From Rhipidocladum racemiflorum (Eukaryota > Streptophyta > Magnoliopsida > Poales > Poaceae), in NCBI GenBank assembly GCA_036346355.1, contig CM070579.1:3348001-3412000 (forward strand): a DNA stretch of 64,000 nucleotides, read 5' to 3'. Positions within the stretch are counted from its first letter, which is position 1, and each line of letters starts with the position of its first letter. The translations under genes and the position numbers were made by a program. Under the pieces are notes generated by a model. That model ran no database searches. It was not told the DNA's origin and saw only the letters and a list, made by a program, of their open reading frames with translations. Shown piece after piece: positions 47,301-57,530 of this stretch.

Positions 47301-48633
47301 AATATGGAATACCTTTCTATAGAATTTCGTAAGGCCTGAGATAGTGCAGCTGCAATCTCTTCTGAGTTGCCTGGGGCTACCCATAAACCATTCGAAACAA
47401 CTACAAAACACAACACGCAAAGGAAACAAGCAAATAGATAAGCACTGCACTAAGAGACTCCATATAATCAAAAAGTTCAACCAGAATCAACCTCTTAATT
47501 TGGATATAGCAGCTTGGGTCATTTCAGGTACTGACAACTGACGGCCAGGAAGAAACAGCCAGAGCTTGATCTTCTCGTCTGTCATTATGACAAAATTTTG
47601 TATAGGCAATCAGGTTAGGTAAACTTTGGGGGGGGGGGGGGGGGGTACGATGGATGCAGGTAGGGCACATAATTATTACCAGGGTTATGCTCCCCTTGAG
47701 ATGGATCCCATGGGCCAACAAAGGAATTAGTCCAAGTACATAGGAATCCTTCACTCTGTAAGTGAAGATATGCCGACAGCACAATGTAATTAAGAGCATC
47801 TTTCTGCTCAGCTTTTGAACTGAAAGAGGAACAGCAATCCACAAAAAGAAAAAATGCATCAGCGTATAAATAATGAGTACCAAAAAGGTAACTAAAACAC
47901 ATCCCAAAAAGGCATACAGAGGGTATAAATAACAGTATTACACCTTCTCTCAGAAGTTGTAGATGGATCTGGTTCAATAGGAAGAAACTGAAACCATGAT
48001 ACCGTTCGGAGCTCCCCCTGTAAGGGCCAAAAGGTATAAATATGATGAGAACAAACAAGAATGATTAAAACAACCATATAACAGCTAAGATGAAAAGCAA
48101 GGATATGTATATTGCTGTATCGAATTCAAATTATGATGCGAATAGTTCAGAAAATATGGTATTTCAGGTTGAAAAACATAAACCATATCCACATTTTTTA
48201 GTTGCGAATTCATATCCCAAGTTCCCAGAACACCGTCCACTAGCAGAACCATACCTTCACCCACAGTTAGTGTCTATCGAAACATCATGAACAATTGCAA
48301 GCAGCAAGTCATATGTGTTGACAGTTGCTGCAATACCACTCCCCACAGATTTTAAATGGCTGTTCAGCTACATTTTAAACCAATTTTTAAAAAATGATTA
48401 TTGCCATACCAGTATCTTTTAAGCAAGAAAATAACACGCATTTTCCAATGACAATATAATGCAACAAGTAGCACTATCAGAAACACTGGAAAGTTTGCAT
48501 TTCCCAATATGATGAACAACATAATAACATGCTGCCACATTGTAAATGGAAGCACAACATAAATTGAACAGAACAAAAGGGAGAAATAGGAGTAAGAGAT
48601 CTGACTTACAATTTTGAAAATGTTAGTCCACAT
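32315..48633 (-). CDS. MED13: Mediator complex subunit 13 (MED13; GCT/MAB2 type)
   Basis: I joined 21 coding exons with GT/AG introns and matching phases: 48610-48633, 47944-48017, 47680-47819, 47492-47578, 47313-47400, 47125-47208, 45186-45263, 45017-45096, 44723-44801, 44117-44425, 43962-44048, 42760-43000, 41141-41347, 37122-38438, 36573-37024, 36390-36477, 36196-36274, 35411-35706, 33813-34866, 33363-33731 and 32315-32946. The product is 1954 aa (Arabidopsis about 1.9 k). Landmarks: MWTNIFKI start, TWTNSFVGPWDPSQG, IYPAEAVLVP, ISEFGDFSDFF, DWCKGR, LHCCYGWTEDWRWLV, FPFGGISSRQDTK, QLPTCLTSESPPLAHLLHSK and LPFHCDMVLRLRRLLH near the end. Family knowledge: MED13 links the CDK8 kinase module to core Mediator and represses or times developmental transcription in the nucleus. 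No internal stop was seen. Long introns carry transposons. 5'-UTR exons upstream of 48633 are likely but not resolved. Confidence 0.95.
39248..39650. mobile_element. Two Tourist-like MITEs inserted tail to tail, forming a 403-bp foldback
   Basis: The ends GGGTGTGTTTGGTT and AACCAAACACACCC are flanked by TAA at 39245-39247 and 39651-39653, with a third TAA between the two halves at 39478-39480. MITE A is 39248-39477 and MITE B is 39481-39650. B is the reverse complement of the first ~170 bp of A with few mismatches, so the transcript of the antisense or sense strand would fold into one long hairpin. Confidence 0.88.
39706..40885. mobile_element. Long-TIR element in MED13 intron 13 (Mutator-like candidate)
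   Basis: The left end GTCTATTTGACTCCCTGAAC and the complement of the right end GTCTATTTAACTCCCTGAAC continue as inverted repeats for about 110 bp (ACAAAAGTGGGTAT / ACAAAACCGGGTAT, then GCAAATA). The 1.18-kb element has a GC-richer interior without a recognisable transposase. Long TIRs and possible captured sequence suggest a Mutator-like element. A 9-bp target duplication was not found. Confidence 0.65.
41991..42628 (+). mobile_element. 5'-truncated LINE with zf-RVT domain in MED13 intron 12
   Basis: The open frame 42001-42438 encodes the C-terminal part of a non-LTR reverse transcriptase polyprotein. Cys/His residues in CCFCNNEETIQHLFFDC followed by FARLAW are the zinc-binding zf-RVT domain. 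The 3' end (GACGCAGAGGCCGGAAAG, then a short A run) is typical of grass LINEs. Direct repeats GCATATTAT at 41982-41990 and 42629-42637 bracket it as target-site duplications. It lies opposite to MED13 transcription. Confidence 0.9.
45977..46101. mobile_element. Possible MITE in MED13 intron 6
   Basis: The ends AGTGTTACTCGGACAC and the complement of TGTTATTTGGACACGGACAC form imperfect inverted repeats around CCGATTCCGAGT-type palindromes. Short and without an ORF. Confidence 0.4.
46130..46914. mobile_element. hAT element in MED13 intron 6
   Basis: The termini CATGGTTGTCAAGG and CCTTGACAACCATG are perfect inverted repeats, flanked by 8-bp TTCACAAC duplications at 46122-46129 and 46915-46922. 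Subterminal regions repeat GGCGAGGCGAGGC and GCCTGGACGCCTAGACG motifs. The 785-bp interior contains CAGCAGCACAGCATCAACAT minisatellite units and open, low-complexity frames, with no transposase domain. Confidence 0.92.
47628..47645. repeat. G18 homopolymer in MED13 intron 3
   Basis: Eighteen consecutive G residues (C-run on the MED13 sense strand), 35 bp from the exon 3 donor at 47680. Length is likely unreliable in sequencing. Confidence 0.9.
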
Positions 48634-50663
48634 ATTCAGTGTAGAAGACAAGGATATCGTTCTATAAAATCACCAGAGTGCCTGGGTGGACAGTGCAAGG
48701 TTAAACCTGAAACATGTCCTGCTGTCTGTGATACGGAAAGTTCTGAAGTCCATGTATAACAAATGAAGAACTATATGCAAGAAAGGATGAGATATACGGA
48801 ATGTGCGCATGATGAGAGCCTACTATTCTAGATTAAATGAATTGGAACAAGTTGTAGTAGCAAGCATATTATGAACTTAAGATGCATCCGATAGTGTATA
48901 AAAGAATTTACCCAGCAGAAACAAAATGATTTAACACAAACAACATGTTGTTAGAGGAAGCACAGTACTGGATTTAAAAATGTTTACCTCAAACACACCA
49001 ATACACCAAAAAAATGGAAAGAACTTTAGTTTCCATGTCCACCATAACTTAACCGGAAAAAAATGTAGATTCTGGTTCATGTGCATCAACGAGATACGCT
49101 CACCACACGCAATCACTCGCATGATACAAGGAAAAGGATGGAGATTGCGAAACTCCCTCCTGCGACTTTCCACCCACAATTTAACCTCCCCATAGCCACC
49201 AGCATATACAAGCTTTCTTGAGCTATAAACCTGCCAATTAAGTCCCTCCAAACGCAATCAGAACGATCAACCCAATTTCCCATTCCCTTGCTTGCAGGAT
49301 CTACTAAAACCCAACAACACGTGCAAACAGAATTCCACTTCAAATCCATCGAGATGATGCAGCAGCAAGGACCAGCAACCACCATGGCCACAGATCTCCC
49401 TCCCTCCCTCCCTCCCCTTCCCAGCACACGATCACCCGGAACAGACTACTCGAGCTCTCCATCTGCGGCCACCCGCAACTCTGCACTTGCTGCCACACTA
49501 CACCCACACTTGTCGCTCCGCTACACGGGGCGGCTACGCCGCGGAGGACGCGCCGACGTTTAGCAACCCTACCACCACCTAGGACTCAGCTACGGAAGAA
49601 CCCCTCTGCGCAAGCGACTAAGGTTTTTCGAACTGACGACGACGACTAACGGAATCGGAACCAACGAACTGGGGACTCACCGAGGGCAGAGGAGCCGGCT
49701 GCTCCGGTCGGGTCGGGTCGGCGGCGGCGGAGGAGGAGGCGGCGGAGCGGAGGAGGTCGCCGCCGTCGACCGGTTCGAACCAGAGAGGACGCCGCGGTCG
49801 GGTCGGTACTCGGATCCGTGTGCAAGCCCTGGTGGAAGAACGGCGGAGTTGGGTTGGCTCTTACTCTGACTCGTGCTCTGCGGATGACGAGTGGACCCGA
49901 GCCCGCGGGACGGTGCGAGATGCAGGGCTGGAAGCGGGGGAAGGGTTCCGGATAGAGCTCTCGGAGGGAAATAGGTCGAAACTTGTCGCCACGGCGGGTC
50001 CGTTTGGTCGTCGGTCGGAGAGCCCCGAGGGATGACCGGAGAGGATTCTTCTAGAGAGAGACTAGCGGTGACAGATTAGTGTAGGACGCCGTTTTAATTG
50101 GAGGCGGATCTTGCGAGATAAAGGCGACATGTTGTTCTTCATACCAACAACGGCAACTTTGGTTTTAGAAGTAGGTAGGCACTAGGGTTTTTCTTTAATA
50201 CCTAGGTCTTTTATACGTATGACGTTGTAGCTAACCCATCTCACATACAGGGGCAGGACCAAACCTTGGACCAGGCTGCTACTGATAGGCCATCACCTAA
50301 GTGGGCCACTGATTCTAGATCATATCTCTCACAGGCTTTTGATGTCAGGCCTCATCACCTCTCTTTCTCTCTCTTTCTCTCGCTCGCTCGCTCTCGCTCT
50401 CTCTATTATGGTTATGCACACATCCTTAGTGGCCCTGGTGGAGCACTCCAAGCGGGCTAGGCTCCGAGACTCCAACTGTTATCAAGATTCAAGTAGAACT
50501 AAACAAGTCTTGAGCAGCTATAGTGGAGCACTCCAATGTCGGTTATTGTGAGAAATATGACATTAACAAGGTCTTACTCACCTTATGCTCGTTCTATACC
50601 AGGTCATGTGGTCAAAACGACCTTAAGGTGCTAGATCACCATCAAACATTTGTTTATATTAAA
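48634..50663 (-). promoter_or_regulatory. MED13 5' leader and promoter region
   Basis: Sequence upstream of the MED13 ATG on the minus strand. A possible 5'-UTR intron acceptor lies about 50-80 bp before the ATG (CACCCAG near 48683). A GC-rich island at 49500-50040 with GGCGG repeats is the likely transcription start region. No second gene was recognised, though the plus strand of the island has open frames of about 70-90 codons. A (CT)n/CTCG-rich tract lies at 50360-50405. Confidence 0.45.
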
Positions 50664-50902
50664 TGGATGTTTGGCAGAGCTCCAACTTCATCAAATTAGT
50701 GAAATCTGGTGGAGTTCAGTATTTCTTGCTTTATTAAATTTGTGGAGCTGGAGCTGTGGCCTATGGGTATATTAAGAGTGTTTAGATGGGTCATCTTGTT
50801 TATATTTTAAAATAAAAATATAAACTTAATTCATTTTATTTTAACCTACAAGTTTTAGCTCTGAGGTGGAGCTGAGATCTGAAGCTCTGCCAAACAGAGC
50901 CT
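50664..50902. mobile_element. MITE-like dispersed repeat, copy 3 (best preserved ends)
   Basis: Inverted ends TGTTTGGCAGAGCT and AGCTCTGCCAAACA. It is reverse-oriented relative to 1024-1246, with the shared ATATTAAGAGTGTTTAGATG block. Confidence 0.7.
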
Positions 50903-51049
50903 AACTTTACCATGATATTGCCCTATGTAGTGGAACCTGACTTCCATGAGATTTCCATTCAGGGTTCCAACTACCACCATAGAATAACTCAAAGGAATTT
51001 GGCCACAGACTATAATGATCAATTTACTTCTCTATAAATAAACTTTTAC

Positions 51050-51054
<5 letters not shown>

Positions 51055-51085
<31 letters not shown>
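51055..51085. repeat. (TAA)n microsatellite
   Basis: About 10 uninterrupted trinucleotide units. Confidence 0.95.
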
Positions 51086-51399
51086 GAATAGGTTACAAAT
51101 AGTTTTCTTAGAGAATTAACAAAATAATCATGATTGAGAAATGGACTTGCATGAAGCAACTGGATGAAAAGAATCTCGAAGTTTAGTTCTCGGGATATGA
51201 TCCTCGGTTGCTAGAACTTTTGGAAAGAATGGAAACATGGTAGTCTGATAAGGACAACATCCAGATAGAAATATCTCTTATTACAAACCTGGGGGATTTT
51301 GGTCTCCACGCTAATTTCCCCAGCGTGTTCACTCCAGGCGTGGCCAAGTCGCCTCGCTTGATGCTCCCGATGATACGGCTTAAATAATTTGGTGCGCTC

Positions 51400-51490
51400 T
51401 CTCGACCGCTACCTCTGCGTAGCGCAGCGGTGGCGTCCCTTCGCGCGACGCCGAAGACCTAGGTTCGAGCCCCGCCCGTCGCTCGGGCGA
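51400..51490 (+). other. tRNA-like module with Pol III A and B boxes (SINE-like)
   Basis: TAGCGCAGCGG at 51420-51430 fits the A-box consensus and GGTTCGAGCCC at 51462-51472 fits the B box, about 31 bases apart, as in tRNA genes and tRNA-derived SINEs. I cannot draw a complete cloverleaf with a good acceptor stem, so a functional tRNA is unlikely. The module abuts the Helitron-like element on its right. Confidence 0.55.
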
Positions 51491-51860
51491 CACGTGGCGC
51501 GGTATTTTTGTGAAGAGATCCCCACACTTCTCAAAATTATATTTTAGTCTGTTTTTTGTGGGAGGCCCCCGAAACTTTCAAAATTGCATATTAGTCCAAT
51601 TTTTTGCGGAGAGGCACCTGAAACTTCCGAAATTTGGGTTTTTTGCAGAGAGGCCCTTGAAAGTTCCAAATGTTGTTTTTTACCCATGGATATCCCCTAA
51701 ACATTATGGGGAAAGCCCCCAAAAATCCAAAATTTGTTTTTTACCCGCGGAAATCCCCCAAAAATTACAGTCATCTTTCTAAAATTGCATCTATTACAGT
51801 TATTGTCGTTGTCCAAAATTGTTTCGTAGGCGCGGCGTGGCCCTGCTCTCCCGTAACTAG
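51490..51860 (+). mobile_element. Helitron-like element, third relative
   Basis: It ends GGCGCGGCGTGGCCCTGCTC, then CTAG at 51857-51860 before T. Its left part (ACACGTGGCGCGGTATTTTT) resembles the corresponding region of the element at 62159-63330. The interior repeats a short GAGGCCC/AAACTTCCAAAATT phrase three times with periods of about 60 bp and TTTTTTACCC later. No transposition proteins. Confidence 0.55.
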
Positions 51861-53049
51861 TATTCATATAAGAACATGTATGCACATGCTCTAGGAATTG
51901 AACTAGCAAGATCATATATCGTTGCTCACGGATTATTGATGTCTTAAGGTAGATTTTTATGCTGCAGAGATTAAAACGAAGGTATATCGAGATGCGTCTG
52001 TATTTAATCCTCAAGGAGTTGATGGAATAAAGTTTATGTTATGCGACTCAAAATGAAGTAGTATAATATACATAAAATTTTAGTATACATATCTAGACTA
52101 ATGGTTTAGGAAATCATAGAGTTGTACTTATAGTAAAATACATTTAAATATAAAAATAATTTGGTCTTAAAATTGGAAATTAGTTTATCATTTTTTTGTG
52201 GAAATAATGATTTTCAGCTGGAATCTTTGGAAAATTTTATTTATATATAGTTCATTTGAAAATATTTTTGAGAAAGAAGGAAATTTGAATGGATTTTGGG
52301 CTTGGGAAAGGGCAATGGTCCCGATTGATCGAATTAACTGATCAAAACCAGTCCAACCGACTCATTGGCTTGGTTGGCCTAGCCGGCACCTACCCTTTTC
52401 CTCTATCTCCCCCCTCGGTCTCTCCCTCTCTCCCGTTACTCCCCCTTTCTCTCGTTTGCTCACCCGACCATTGCTATCGTAGATCTGCTATCACTATTAC
52501 TTCGACTTGCCGGCCACAGCCTCAGCCACCAGAACAATAACCACTTCATCCTCACATGGATTTGATCCTCATGCCCCCTAGTGCCGCCATTCATCGTTTG
52601 AACCATCGGGGTCGCTAGCCCTTTTCGTCACCATCTCTGGTCCTCTAGCCCTTGATGGCAGCCACTGCCACTCCTGGGGCCTCCCCTGATGCCAATCCAC
52701 ACCGAATCGCTACTGTGTCCTTCCCCTGCCCCCACTTGGTTTGGTCTTGTGTGGCCTCAGCCTAGCACCGTCATTGTCCCTTATCGGCTACGCACGTCTC
52801 TTCAACCACCATCATGGAGAGGGCAAGGTGTCCCACACCCTAGCAACTCCGACGATAGGCACCCCTAACAGTGAGTGAGTGAGTGAGTGTCTTACTTTTA
52901 CTCTATTAGCCTGATTTGGTTGTGCTTATGCTTGTGCATATAGACGCAATGGTGGTAATGATGAACTGAGGTGATTGGACATAAGATTGGGCTTTTGTTG
53001 TGCCGATTAGGCTAGTTATGATGGTTGTATATATGCTTTAGTACGGACA
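51861..53049. other. Intergenic, no gene recognised
   Basis: AT-rich to 52300, then a CT- and CCCC-rich stretch (52380-52860) with broken low-complexity frames that may be decayed transposon or captured genic sequence. A (GAGT)n tract sits near 52872. Confidence 0.35.
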
Positions 53050-53580
53050 TCTTGCTTTAGGGCTGCTCGGCTTGGCTGGTGCAAGATCGTTAAAAAATTA
53101 GCTTGGCTCGACTCGTTAGCTAACGAGCTGAAAAATCAGCTCAACTCGACTCAATAAAAAGCTCGAAAGCAACTCATGAGCCATGTCAATCAAAGATGAA
53201 TTGAGCTAAGTCAAGCCACGCGAGCTAGGGTAATTAGTCAGGAGCTAAGCTAAGCCACGTCATGAGCACATGCAACATGAGGACTACAAAAATAAAATCG
53301 TAGCTAATTATCTAGTATGCAAGTAAAACATAGGTAATTAGTGAGGAGTTGATTAATAATCCTAACAATTCTAGTCCAACCTAAAATGTTTATATGAACA
53401 TACATTAATTTAAATATTCAGCTAATTAAAGGTCTTTTACATAAAAAAAACATCATGATGAATATTTAGTTATCGAGCCTTAACGAGTTAACGAGCGGCT
53501 CGTGAGTTATCTCAGGCTTGGCTCGTTAAGATAACGAGCTAGGAAGTTAGCTCGGCTCATTTATAGTTCACATCACACTA
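53050..53580. mobile_element. hAT-like non-autonomous element with GCTCG/CGAGC subterminal repeats
   Basis: Both flanks are dense in GGCTCG, TAACGAGC and AGCTCG motifs (for example GACTCGTTAGCTAACGAGC at the left, GGCTCGTTAAGATAACGAGC at the right). The design resembles the hAT element at 18715. The ends begin TAGGGCTG and, in complement, TAGTGTGATG. The target duplication was not confirmed. Confidence 0.5.
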
Positions 53581-56009
53581 GCATGAATTCGGTCCTTATC
53601 TATTTAATTGTAATCTTGATAGCATATTTAAGCTTGATATCAATATTTGATAACAAGTCTAATCCAATCCTATCATGTCACAAAATCAAGAATTAACTCA
53701 TGTATATAAAAAAAACATCCTATTCACACTAATAACTGGCCCATTCCCATAAATTTGGTACCTATGACATGGCTATTGCCTTTAGTTGTTATGTCCTATT
53801 TTCATGTTACATTGTGCTTGGGTGTCAATCCATTCATTTGTGTTCATCTCATTATTGTGAAAGACCACCAAATAATTCTATTTACATGGACCCTTACTCC
53901 TCTGGTCATATGAAAATATATCACCACACAAATGCAGACATAGAACATCTTATTCATGCACATGACTACATTCTCACAAATGAATTTAGGTTTGATGAAC
54001 ACCATGTTGTCTTGGCTACCCGATTGGCTATGCTTGATGATTTATTCTATTCTTGAGGGTTTCGTATGATCTTGATGGTCTCCTATGGTTTTGATGCTTG
54101 GACTCCTCCTTCTTCTCTTTCTCTTTACGCCTTGCCCTTGTATTGCTCTTGCCTTGCCTTGGCCGAACCTACATTGGGCCTATGACACTAGAGCTAGCAA
54201 GGGGAATATAGGGGGGAAATTTAGAATGTTAAGCTCTCCAAAGCTTATGCAAAATGATTTTATAAGAGGCGTTAGGTTACTACTTTTAATGGAGACTAGT
54301 ATTTGCTGTTAATGGATTATTTTTCTAGTGGTAACTCTTGCATAATCGGTTACCTTGCCACCTAGCATGGTAACTAAGTATAAAAGGGCATTGTTGTCTT
54401 TTCCTATATTGATGGTATGAAGGGTATTTTCTCTAAACTTTTTAGGAAAAGTGATTTTTGTTTCTATCGATCAAATCCTTGGAAATTTGTGGAGGCTTGC
54501 CACTTATATGCATGACTTGTCATTTTGTGCATTTTGGTCTTTTCACAACGGATGATATGAAATGTAATTTAGGGTTAAGTGATGGGTATACCTAATTCCT
54601 TGAATAGATGTTGATGGTGACTATTTTTTACCTCTAGTAATAATTTTATATTTACCATGGGCTTGTTTCACTACTAAGTTTTGGCCCCTTTGTAATTTAT
54701 TGAAAGTTATGGGTCTTTTGTGAAATATTGAACAAGGGTCTTTTTGAAAATATGACCTAAATTGGATCATTTTTGAATATTTTTTTTGCTGAAATTAAAT
54801 ATCTACCTTTTAAGTAATTACTTTAGCTATTATCTGAATTATTCTCTCTATTGTAATTGTGCCACAATATGTAGGTGCAGTTATAGTAGTCCACAAGATT
54901 TCAGAAGAAAGCTAGTTATTCTAGTCAAGCAATTTTTTTCGAAAATAAAAATGTGTGTTTGGCCTCCTGCTATAAAATTGTGTAGTGTCAGGATCACACA
55001 AACATTCTAATTAGAATCATCTAATTTATTATGAAATATAAAGGTAGAACTAGTGTACTTTAGATTAAGTAGTAGTGGAAGAATAAAGTTGTAATCACTT
55101 CTTATATATTATTTAATGTGTCCTAATGCAATGCAATCTGTGGCAACTCGCATAATTTGTTCGGGGTAACGTCAATCACCACCGCCATTACTCTGAGATA
55201 ATTACACGAATTTGGATATATTAGCTAATGAAATATTGAGCAGACCCGACACTTTATCAGTTAATACACCATATTCAGAGTGTTGCAACAAAAACAATAA
55301 TTAGTGATTGAAAATGGAAACTTCATTACCTTCCATTGCAGACTATATGTTCGATACTTTAATTATACATACAATCTAAGTACAACAAAAATATATTTCG
55401 TGGACAATAATTACCCAAAAGCTGTCAACGGCTAATGCACTCCACTGGAGTTCACATCCCGATCAAATGCTTGCTCACCAGATCTAATATATAGTAAATG
55501 GGGAGTTATAAAGGGTAAGTACAAAGATGTACTCAACAAGCATTAATAACAAAACATAATTTATATGAATTTTATCATCCGGAACACTCACCAGTTCCAT
55601 TCCTTAATCCATACCTCAAAACCAAATACCAAAAATAGGTTTTATTAAGAAAATATCGAGTTTTGATTTTTATTTGTAAAATTTCTACTAGCACTCGTAT
55701 ACAAGGCTCTTTAGCCTCCAATCCAGGAGACATGTATGAATTCATGATTTTATACCCTGCGTAGGTTTTGTATCACTTTACCCATAGCGAACTCAACCGC
55801 GATTGAGAACCCAGAATGTTTATCAATACTTTGGCATTTAAATCTCCAACCCTAGTCTCTTCCAGTTGTACTCTATACTGATTTGATGGCACTGAGACAT
55901 GTGTTAGCCAATTGTACCCCATCACAGAATCAGAGGTACTCATATCCCCTGACCACTTACCAGTTGTGCTACAATATGAATCAATGGTACTAAGACATTG
56001 AGGTATCCA
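53581..56009. other. Intergenic, no gene supported
   Basis: AT-rich sequence. A 95-codon frame at 53769-54056 (plus) has no domain I recognise and no gene context, so it is not called. No clear repeat ends found. Confidence 0.35.
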
Positions 56010-57170
56010 GTGTTAGTGTTATGCCCTTGAGGCAGTCATATAGATGATTGTAACATGACTATGTTTATGAATAATAATATGATTATTGGTCTAATGAATA
56101 TATCATTATATTGATCAATAAGTATGTGACTTACTTATAAAACTCTTTACTTGTTGATATAATTATGTAAGTATCTCTGATCGGATATCATCGTAGTAGA
56201 CAACGATGAATAGATCAACACATGTACTGATCGATGATCATGTTTCATAGATCATGGGATATGTAGATATCATCAATACATTGTGAACACATGTTGAAGA
56301 ACATGGGTTAGATAGACCCACAATGAGACACTGTGAGAATGTTACATTCTTATGTGTCATCAGTGTATCTCATACATAGTAGATGTATGATCCTTAGACC
56401 TGAGATTGTCACATTCCCTACATATGCAATAGTTTACCCTGGGTTACCAAACACTATTTCCTAACCGGATAGTTATAAAGGTAGCTTTCATGTTTACTAT
56501 GAAACATGCAGAGGGAAGTGAGCAGTCAAGATGGAATTTGCCACTCCAGTGTAACGGATATATATGTCTAGGCCACTCGTGTGATATGATTAAGGAAGTG
56601 CATAGCCATGCTGTGATTGAGAAATCAATCACAACTTATTAATATATCGCGGATATGAGAGATGGATTGAACTGTCAAATGATGACATGCTTCTCGCCTT
56701 GAGTTCGATCTTCATATAGTTTGGCAAAAGGATTATTACATTAGTACTTTGATCATATGTGTTTGGGAGTTGGCACGCCCTGCAAGGAGCCGCTACCAAC
56801 TATTGGATTAGAAAAGGGTTTTTCGAATCTATGTTCAAATGCGCATGAACCTACAGGGTCACACACTTAATGGGCTGGGACGCATTAATTCGGATTGGAT
56901 CTGAAATTAATGGACCTCATGGGCTTAACGCGCTGATGGGCCCTGGCTTAGGGTTTCATCACGTGGTTATATAAGGAGAGGAGAAGAGTGGGCATCACAC
57001 ATCTCTTTCGTCCAGAACCTAGCCTCCACCTCTCGTTGCCCCTGCCGAGCGACACGGTGCATGCACACCGACGCACGACATTCCATCCCCGGACGTGTGG
57101 ACTGCTGTGATGATGATGCTGCTGCTGCGACGTGGAGAAGACGATCCACAGCGAGGACGTTCTCAAAAAA
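56010..57170 (+). mobile_element. Copia-like LTR (solo or truncated)
   Basis: It begins TGTTAGTGTTATGCCCTTGA, like grass copia LTRs I remember, and continues through a long U3-like region to a TATA box (GGTTATATAAGG at about 56963-56974) followed by a C-rich leader, as in an LTR promoter/R region. No gag or pol frame is next to it. The right boundary is not defined. Confidence 0.5.
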
Positions 57171-57517
57171 AATTTTAGATGCGTGTGTCCTGTTAAAAGA
57201 AAACGCCCTGAAAATTTCCATTGACCAATCAGATTGAACCAATCCAATTCAATCTGATTGGCTTGATTCCATATGGTCGCGATTCGTGAACCCTGATGGC
57301 GGTAACACGACCGGTAAAGGCAACGTCGTACCATGAACGGACTCACCCAAATCAAGATTGATTCGGTTTGCACTTTCCTCAAACCCTAAACCGATCTATC
57401 TCATCGACGACTGCCTCCACCAATTCATCACATGAATCGGTTGAACATGTAATAGATCCAATCTACTATTCTCACATACCATATGTGCAACATCTAGATC
57501 ACGAATCTACGCGAGAT

Positions 57518-57530
57518 GGCTCTGATACCA
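57518..57530 (-). other. Complement of a tRNA-iMet primer-binding site
   Basis: The minus strand reads TGGTATCAGAGCC, the standard primer-binding site of plant copia retrotransposons. It faces the wrong way for the LTR at 56010, so it probably comes from a different or rearranged element. Confidence 0.5.

Noticed and set aside
51400..51490. A functional tRNA gene
   Set aside because: A and B boxes are present, but I could not form a proper acceptor stem and anticodon arm. Called tRNA-like instead.
53769..54056. 95-codon frame on the plus strand
   Set aside because: Unknown protein in TE-rich sequence without splice or promoter support.
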